A DNA stretch of 64,000 nt from Lacisediminihabitans profunda (lineage in GTDB: Bacteria; Actinomycetota; Actinomycetes; Actinomycetales; Microbacteriaceae): contig NZ_VRMG01000005.1 of assembly GCF_008040105.1 (NCBI RefSeq), positions 558,001 through 622,000 on the forward strand. The letters are read 5' to 3'. Shown piece by piece: positions 58,889 to 64,000 of this stretch. The notes beneath the pieces are model-generated. The model was not told the origin of the DNA. It searched no databases and saw only the letters and a list, made by a program, of their open reading frames with translations. Within the stretch, counting starts at the first letter, position 1. Every line of letters starts with the position of its first letter. A program made the position numbers and the translations under genes.

Positions 58889-60142
58889 CTAGTCGACGCC
58901 GGTCACCCGGCGGCGTTCGAGCAGGCGCGCGACCGCGATCGATCCGGCGACGGCGATCATCGCCGGCACGAGCATGCCCGGCTGCTGGTCGGTGAACTCG
59001 AACACGAGCACCAGGGCGGTGATCGGCGCCCGAAGGGATGCCGCGAGAAAGGCCGCGGCCGCCACCAGCACGAACGACCCGACCGGTGTGCCGGGCCAGA
59101 CGTGGCTCCAGACGGCGCCACCGACCATGCCGAGGGCCGCGCCGATCGCGAGAGACGGTGTGAGGGTGCCTCCGGATGCGCCGCTGCCGATGGTCGCGAG
59201 AGCGACGACCGCCTTGAGCACGAGCAGGAGGGCGATGGTGGCGGTGGGCAGCGCCACGTCGAACGCCACCTGCCCGAGCGCGCGGCCGTTGCCGAGGAGT
59301 TGCGGAAAGGCCAGGGCGACGGCTCCGATGCCCGTGAAGACGAGCGGCATCACCACGGCGAGCCGCCATCCCGTCGGCCGGTGGTCCCTGGCGAGCTCGA
59401 CGGCGCGCACGAAGCCCGCGCCGGCGAGTCCGAGCACCGGTCCGGCGAGGCAGGCCCAGACGATCAGCGACGGCGTGACCGGCAGCGAGGGCAACGCGTA
59501 GAGCGGCTCGTTCGGCACGACGATTCTGGCGACGAGGGTCGCGACGGCGGACGTGGCCAGCGCCACGATCACGGCCGTGATGCTGAGGTCGAGCAACAGC
59601 ACCTCGAGGGTGAAGATCGCCCCGCCGAGCGGCACGTTGTACACCGCGGCCAGGCCGGCCCCGGCCCCCGCGGCCACGAGCATGCGCCGGTCGCGCGCGC
59701 TCAACCCGGCCCGGTCGCTCAGCCAGGAACCGAAGAGGGCGCCGAGCTCCCGGGGGGCCAGCTCCCGGCCGATCGACGCGCCGAGCCCCACGATGACGAT
59801 CTGCAGGGCGGCGTGCAGCAGCGCTGAGAAGCCGGGCATCCGGGCCCCGTCCACGACGTCGGCGACGGGCACCACGGCTCGGCCCCACCGCCGGAGCGCC
59901 CACCAGCCGACGCCGCCGATGACGCCGGCCGCGGCGAGGGCGACGACGCGGCGCCAGGGTTCCGCACCGAGCACGCCCTCGAGAAAGGTGCCGTCGGAGT
60001 ATCCGAAGGCCAGGTGCTGGGTCACGCGCAGCAGGAGGGTCACGGCGATTCCGGCGACTCCGCTGCCGACGCCCACGAGCACCGTGACAACGGTGAGCCG
60101 CATGAACCAGGATGCCCGGGTTCTGCTCGTCGCCTGCGTCAC
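58889..60142 (-). CDS. ClC-family chloride channel/antiporter
   Basis: A 417-residue ClC protein with about 10-11 membrane helices. The selectivity motifs are IVGLGASIGRELAPRELGAL (the G-K/R-E-G-P region with gating Glu), AAVYNVPLGGAIFTLEVLLL and GSGASGGTLTPSLAIGAALG (the G-x-F-x-P region, here G-G-T-L-T-P). C-terminal CBS domains are absent. It moves chloride, possibly coupled to protons, across the inner membrane. The GTG at 60142 rather than the longer ATG at 60172 is supported by a TACGAT box 6 nt upstream. Gene order is unlinked to acid-resistance functions. Confidence 0.9.
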   Translation of the reverse strand: MTQATSRTRASWFMRLTVVTVLVGVGSGVAGIAVTLLLRVTQHLAFGYSDGTFLEGVLGAEPWRRVVALAAAGVIGGVGWWALRRWGRAVVPVADVVDGARMPGFSALLHAALQIVIVGLGASIGRELAPRELGALFGSWLSDRAGLSARDRRMLVAAGAGAGLAAVYNVPLGGAIFTLEVLLLDLSITAVIVALATSAVATLVARIVVPNEPLYALPSLPVTPSLIVWACLAGPVLGLAGAGFVRAVELARDHRPTGWRLAVVMPLVFTGIGAVALAFPQLLGNGRALGQVAFDVALPTATIALLLVLKAVVALATIGSGASGGTLTPSLAIGAALGMVGGAVWSHVWPGTPVGSFVLVAAAAFLAASLRAPITALVLVFEFTDQQPGMLVPAMIAVAGSIAVARLLERRRVTGVD

Positions 60143-60148
60143 GATTCG

Positions 60149-60154
60149 ATCGTA
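60149..60154 (-). promoter_or_regulatory. Leaderless -10 box for the ClC gene
   Basis: TACGAT on the minus strand, exactly 6 nt before the GTG at 60142. Confidence 0.5.
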
Positions 60155-60197
60155 TGGGTCGAGGCGGCTCACGGCCGACGTTCACCCCGGGCGCGGG

Positions 60198-60203
60198 TAA
60201 ACT
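60198..60203 (+). promoter_or_regulatory. -10 box for lgt
   Basis: TAAACT in the divergent ClC-lgt gap. It would give an lgt leader of about 78 nt; the ribosome site AAAGAG is at 60275-60280. Confidence 0.35.
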
Positions 60204-60287
60204 TGCCGCCGGTGGGCGAGGGACGGTTGTCGCCTCGATCCGTCACGTCAGGTTCAACGGCGCCGTGGTGCGCGAAAGAGAGTGGCC

Positions 60288-61262
60288 GTGTTTCCCGCGA
60301 GCATCCCCAGCCCCCCGATCAGCTCTTTCGAAGTCGGACCGCTGACCATCCACTTCTACGCCCTCTGCATCCTCACCGGCATCGTCATCGCCGTCTGGCT
60401 CACCCAGCGCCGGCTCAGCCGGCGGGGCGCCGAGAGCGGACTCGTGCTCGACGTGGCCCTCTGGGCCGTGCCGTTCGGAATCGTGGGCGGCCGTTTCTAT
60501 CACGTCGTCACCCACCCGGGCGACTACTTCTTCCCCGGCGCGAACCTGCTCAAGACGCTCTACGTGTGGGAGGGGGGCCTCGCCATCTTCGGCGCGATCA
60601 TCTTCGGCGGCATCGGCGCCTACATCGCCTGCCGGCGCCGCGGCCTTCGCTTCACCGCCTTCGCGGACGCGCTCGTGCCCGGACTGCTGTTCGCGCAGGC
60701 CTTCGGCCGCTTCGGCAACTACTTCAACCACGAGCTCTTCGGCGGGCCGACCACGCTGCCCTGGGGCCTGCAGATCGAGTCGACGAACGCCGCCTTCCCT
60801 CCCGGTCTGCCGGCCGGCACGCTGTTCCACCCCCTGTTCCTCTACGAGATGATCTGGAACACGATCGGCGCGTTCCTCATCATCTACCTCGAGCGTCGCC
60901 TGCGACTGCACTCCGGCAGAACCCTCGCGCTGTACTTCATCTGGTACGGCGTGGGTCGTGCCTGGTTCGAGTCGCTGCGGCTCGACCCCACGGAGTTCGT
61001 CTACCTCGGCCTCAAGGCCAATGTGATCGCCGCCCTGCTGCTCGCCGTGCTGGGCGTGATCGTGCTCGTGGTGCAGGCGCGCCGGCATGTGCCGAGGCCC
61101 GATGGGCCCTACCTTCCCGGCCGGGGGCCGGCTGCCAGGGCGGATGCCGTGGCGGCGTCGGACCAGACTGCCGAGATTGCCTCGCCGGACGAATCGGGCG
61201 CCGCCCATGTCGGCGCTCCGCCGGCACCGCCGGTGGCGTCGGGCGAGGACCCCCAGCCGTAG
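60288..61262 (+). CDS. lgt: Prolipoprotein diacylglyceryl transferase
   Basis: A 324-residue inner-membrane enzyme with about seven helices that transfers diacylglyceryl from phosphatidylglycerol to lipobox Cys residues. Diagnostic motifs are IVGGRFYHVVTHPGDYF, LFAQAFGRFGNYFNHELFGG (Lgt signature G-R-x-G-N-F-x-N) and YFIWYGVGRAWFESLRLDP. The last ~65 residues are a polar Ala/Pro/Asp tail common in actinobacterial Lgt. The GTG at 60288 has AAAGAG 7 nt upstream; an in-frame GTG at 60282 is possible. It would process the lipoproteins at 38399 and 56077. Confidence 0.95.
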   Translation: MFPASIPSPPISSFEVGPLTIHFYALCILTGIVIAVWLTQRRLSRRGAESGLVLDVALWAVPFGIVGGRFYHVVTHPGDYFFPGANLLKTLYVWEGGLAIFGAIIFGGIGAYIACRRRGLRFTAFADALVPGLLFAQAFGRFGNYFNHELFGGPTTLPWGLQIESTNAAFPPGLPAGTLFHPLFLYEMIWNTIGAFLIIYLERRLRLHSGRTLALYFIWYGVGRAWFESLRLDPTEFVYLGLKANVIAALLLAVLGVIVLVVQARRHVPRPDGPYLPGRGPAARADAVAASDQTAEIASPDESGAAHVGAPPAPPVASGEDPQP

Positions 61263-61275
61263 TCCGGGCGCGGCG

Positions 61276-61833
61276 CTATCCTCGGTGCACGTCGTAGCTG
61301 AGGTGAGCGAACTGCCCTCGCTGTTCGACGCTCCGAAGCGACAGCGTTCTGGCGCCGACCACCCGGGGAAGCAGCGGGGCGCCCCCGGTGACGGCCGCGG
61401 GGGCGATCGAGACCTGGATCTCGTCGAGGGCACCGGCGTCGAGGAACTGGCCAGCGAGATCCCCGCCGCCCACGACCCAGACGTCGCGTTCGCCGGCGGC
61501 GTCGATGATCGCCGGGAGGGCGTCCTGGACCGGTCCGGCGACGAACCGCACGTCCGCGCCTTCCGGCACCGGCAGGTCGCGGGAGGTGAACACGTAGGTC
61601 GGCCGGTCTCCGTAGAAGCCGGCCCACCTGTGCGGTTCTTCGAGCAACCGCTCCTGGCGGAGCACCCACTCGTAGGTGGTCGAACCCTCCACGAACACCC
61701 CGATTCCTTGCAGGAACGACTCGAGCTCGCCGCCATCCGGGCTCTCCACCTCGAAGAGCCAGTCGAGAGAGTTGTTGTCGTCGGCGATGAACCCGTTGAG
61801 GGTGCTCGCGGTGTTGTAGATCACTCTGGCCAT
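61276..61833 (-). CDS. Dihydrofolate reductase-like (RibD C-terminal domain) protein
   Basis: A 185-residue NADPH-binding reductase of the DHFR/RibD-C superfamily. It begins RVIYNTASTLNGFIADDNNS (strand and loop with conserved G-F-I-A), has VFVEGSTTYEWVL, RPTYVFTSRDLPVP, then the NADPH loop VWVVGGGDLAGQFLDAG and ISIAP-type sequence (VSIAPAAVTGGAPLLP). Such proteins are widespread and mostly uncharacterised; riboflavin or folate roles are possible. The ATG at 61833 has a TAGGGT box 7 nt upstream. It converges with lgt. Confidence 0.85.
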   Translation of the reverse strand: MARVIYNTASTLNGFIADDNNSLDWLFEVESPDGGELESFLQGIGVFVEGSTTYEWVLRQERLLEEPHRWAGFYGDRPTYVFTSRDLPVPEGADVRFVAGPVQDALPAIIDAAGERDVWVVGGGDLAGQFLDAGALDEIQVSIAPAAVTGGAPLLPRVVGARTLSLRSVEQRGQFAHLSYDVHRG

Positions 61834-61840
61834 GGTCGGA

Positions 61841-61846
61841 ACCCTA
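61841..61846 (-). promoter_or_regulatory. Leaderless -10 box for the DHFR-like gene
   Basis: TAGGGT on the minus strand, 7 nt before the ATG at 61833. Confidence 0.4.
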
Positions 61847-61859
61847 GCCGCGGCCACCG

Positions 61860-62503
<644 letters not shown>

Positions 62504-62553
62504 TGCTGGTCCTTTCTTGATGATGCGGTGGGTCTGGATGATGCGGTGCTGAG

Positions 62554-64000
62554 TCAGGCGAGGGCCGGCACGGCCGCGAAGGCGGAGACCCCGGCGAGCC
62601 AGGTGGCGTAGCCGCCGTCGAGGTTGCGCACATCGAAGCCGTGCTGGCCGAGGAGCCGAGCGGCGGTGTGTCCGCGCTGGCCCACCTGGCAGTGCACGAT
62701 GAGCGAGCCGACCGGCAGCTCGTCGAGACGTCCGCGAAGCTCATCGAGGGGCACGTTCACGGCGCCCGGGATGTGGCCGGCCGCGAACTCGTCCGGTCGG
62801 CGCACGTCGATGAGCCGGGCCCCGGCCTCGCGCTCGGTGTCGAGCTCGTGCCACTGGATGCTGCGGGTGGCACCGGAGGCGAGGTTGTCCGCGACGTAGC
62901 CGAGCTGGTTGATCGGGTCCTTCGCGGAACCGAACTGCGGCGCGTAGGCGAGCTCGAGCCGGCTGAGACCGGAGGCAGTGATGCCGCCGGACATCGCCGT
63001 GGCGATCACGTCGATGCGCTTGTCGACGCCGGCCCCGCCCACGATCTGGGCTCCGAGGATGGCGTCGCTCTCCGGGTCGACGAGCAGCTTGATGTGCATC
63101 TGCTCGGCGCCGGGGTAGTAGGTGGCGTGCGAGTCGGGATGGGTGTGGATCACTCGGTGGGCGCGTCCGGCGGCGGCGAGGCGACGCTCGCTCCAGCCGA
63201 CCATGGCGACCGTCGTCTCGAACAGCCCGACGATCGCCGTGCCGAGCGCGGGTTCGACCGGCAGGGGCACGCCGGCGATGCTGTCCGCGGCCGCCCGGCC
63301 GTGGCGATTCGCCAGGCCGGCCATCGTCACGAGGATCCCGCCCGAGTCTGCATCGGTCGTCACGGCGTCCATCTTTTCGGCGCCATCGCCGACCGCATAG
63401 ATCGCCGGGTCGCTCGTGCGCTGTTCGGCATCCACCCACACTCCGCCGCTCGATCCGATGGCGAGGCCGGCGGCCGCGGCGATCGTGGTGTCGGGATGCA
63501 CCCCGCTCGCGTCGATGATGATCGAGGCGGCGACAACGGTTCCGTCACTGAGCGTGGCCACGCCGTTCTCGGCCGCGACGACGGTCGTGTTCGTGCGCAC
63601 GTCGACGCCGTGCGCCCGCAGCTCCCGCTCGACGAGAGAGGACATCTCCACGTCGAGCGGGCGCAGAACGTGCGGTCCCCGCTGCACGAGGGTGACATCG
63701 AGGCCGCGCCGCACCAGGTTCTCGACCGCCTCGACCCCGATGAAACCGCCACCGATCACGACGGCGGACGCGGGGGAGCCGGTTGCGGCGAGCGTGCCCG
63801 TGATGTGGTCGACGTCGTCGATGGTGCGCAGCGTGTGGGTTGGGATGGAGGACGACGCCCGCTCGTGGGATGTCGTGGCCCCACCCGCGAGGATGAGGCG
63901 GTCGTAGCGTTCGACCGTGAGCGCGCCGGTGCGGACGTTGCGCACCTCCACCGTGTGTGCCGCCCGATCGATCGACACGACCTCGTGATCGACGCGCACG
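62554..64000 (-). CDS. CoA-disulfide reductase/NADH-dependent persulfide reductase-rhodanese fusion (5' end beyond window)
   Basis: At least 482 residues of a two-domain flavoprotein; the N-terminal FAD loop and redox Cys (about 75-80 residues) lie past base 64000. Visible parts are LILAGGATTSHERA, the NAD loop AVVIGGGFIGVEAVENLVRR, IIIDASGVHPDT, AIYAVGDGAEKMDAV and the dimerisation domain with YYPGAEQMHIKLLVDPESD. A C-terminal rhodanese domain (~380-470) has VRRPDEFAAGHIPGAVNVPL and the active-site VHCQVGQRGHTAARLL. It should reduce CoA- or low-molecular-weight persulfides. First visible gene of the sulfur-stress operon. Confidence 0.9.
   Translation of the reverse strand, partial: VRVDHEVVSIDRAAHTVEVRNVRTGALTVERYDRLILAGGATTSHERASSSIPTHTLRTIDDVDHITGTLAATGSPASAVVIGGGFIGVEAVENLVRRGLDVTLVQRGPHVLRPLDVEMSSLVERELRAHGVDVRTNTTVVAAENGVATLSDGTVVAASIIIDASGVHPDTTIAAAAGLAIGSSGGVWVDAEQRTSDPAIYAVGDGAEKMDAVTTDADSGGILVTMAGLANRHGRAAADSIAGVPLPVEPALGTAIVGLFETTVAMVGWSERRLAAAGRAHRVIHTHPDSHATYYPGAEQMHIKLLVDPESDAILGAQIVGGAGVDKRIDVIATAMSGGITASGLSRLELAYAPQFGSAKDPINQLGYVADNLASGATRSIQWHELDTEREAGARLIDVRRPDEFAAGHIPGAVNVPLDELRGRLDELPVGSLIVHCQVGQRGHTAARLLGQHGFDVRNLDGGYATWLAGVSAFAAVPALA

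Noticed and set aside
58506-58892. Open frame of 128 codons in the repeat-rich gap
   Set aside because: It reads through the 41-bp repeats, is Arg/Pro/Ser-rich, has no ribosome site and no family signature.

Overview
The window is about 70% G+C, gene-dense and codes on both strands. Several traits point to an actinobacterium, most likely a Microbacteriaceae-type member of the Micrococcales: GTG starts and ATGA/GTGA overlaps are common, many promoters look leaderless, and it carries GTP-type PEP carboxykinase, an MshA-like glycosyltransferase, a RamB-like regulator and a mycofactocin cluster. The assignment is by gene content only; there is no rRNA. No tRNA, rRNA, CRISPR array, transposase, integrase or phage gene was recognised.

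Layout. 0-8 kb: two CNNM/CorC-type CBS membrane proteins, an Old Yellow Enzyme, a HAD hydrolase, NAD(P)HX dehydratase, a GT87-like membrane protein, a thiamine-binding-type protein, a TetR regulator and an MFS exporter. 8.1-12.2 kb: a signalling block of two related LuxR-type response regulators, one DesK/NarX-type histidine kinase and a membrane protein resembling a kinase without catalytic motifs. 12.2-15 kb: metX and metY (methionine by direct sulfhydrylation). 15-22.6 kb: PadR-controlled MFS exporter, SDR, M20 amidohydrolase, MFS, phosphoribosyltransferase, uracil-DNA glycosylase and GNAT.

22.97-34.95 kb is a complete mycofactocin locus. mftR-mftG run leftward. Divergently, mftA (a 43-residue precursor ending IDGMCGVY), mftB, mftC, three tandem mycofactocin-type SDR dehydrogenases, a MoxR ATPase with a VWA protein, mftD, mftE and mftF run rightward. 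It thus couples synthesis of a peptide-derived redox cofactor (precursor, RRE chaperone, radical SAM enzyme, peptidase, FMN enzyme, glycosyltransferase), its probable client dehydrogenases, a GMC enzyme that re-oxidises the cofactor, and a chaperone-like MoxR/VWA module. This is the most notable system in the window.

35-45.4 kb: SMR exporter with TetR and a clear operator, VOC protein, amidase, lipoprotein, SDR preceded by a frameshifted gene, MshA-like glycosyltransferase, a flavoprotein disulfide reductase homologue, enoyl-CoA hydratase, a ureohydrolase-family protein and an F420-reductase-like protein. 45.4-50 kb: PspA with a TPM-domain protein (envelope stress), and an ECF sigma factor with a membrane partner. 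50-54.7 kb: pckG divergent from a RamB-like regulator, then glycerate kinase. 54.7-61.8 kb: a frameshifted M20 peptidase, a Tat-exported bicovalent FAD oxidase, small membrane and OsmC proteins, a ClC channel, lgt and a DHFR-like reductase. 61.86-64 kb: a CstR-like regulator, a rhodanese and a CoA-disulfide-reductase/rhodanese fusion cut by the window end, which look like a reactive-sulfur operon.

Two genome-scale habits stand out. At least fourteen genes have a TANNNT-like -10 box exactly 6-8 nt before an ATG/GTG with no Shine-Dalgarno sequence, meaning leaderless mRNAs. Intergenic DNA also carries many short perfect tandem duplications (15-41 bp) and long inverted repeats. Two genes are broken by single frameshifts that could be real or sequencing errors.
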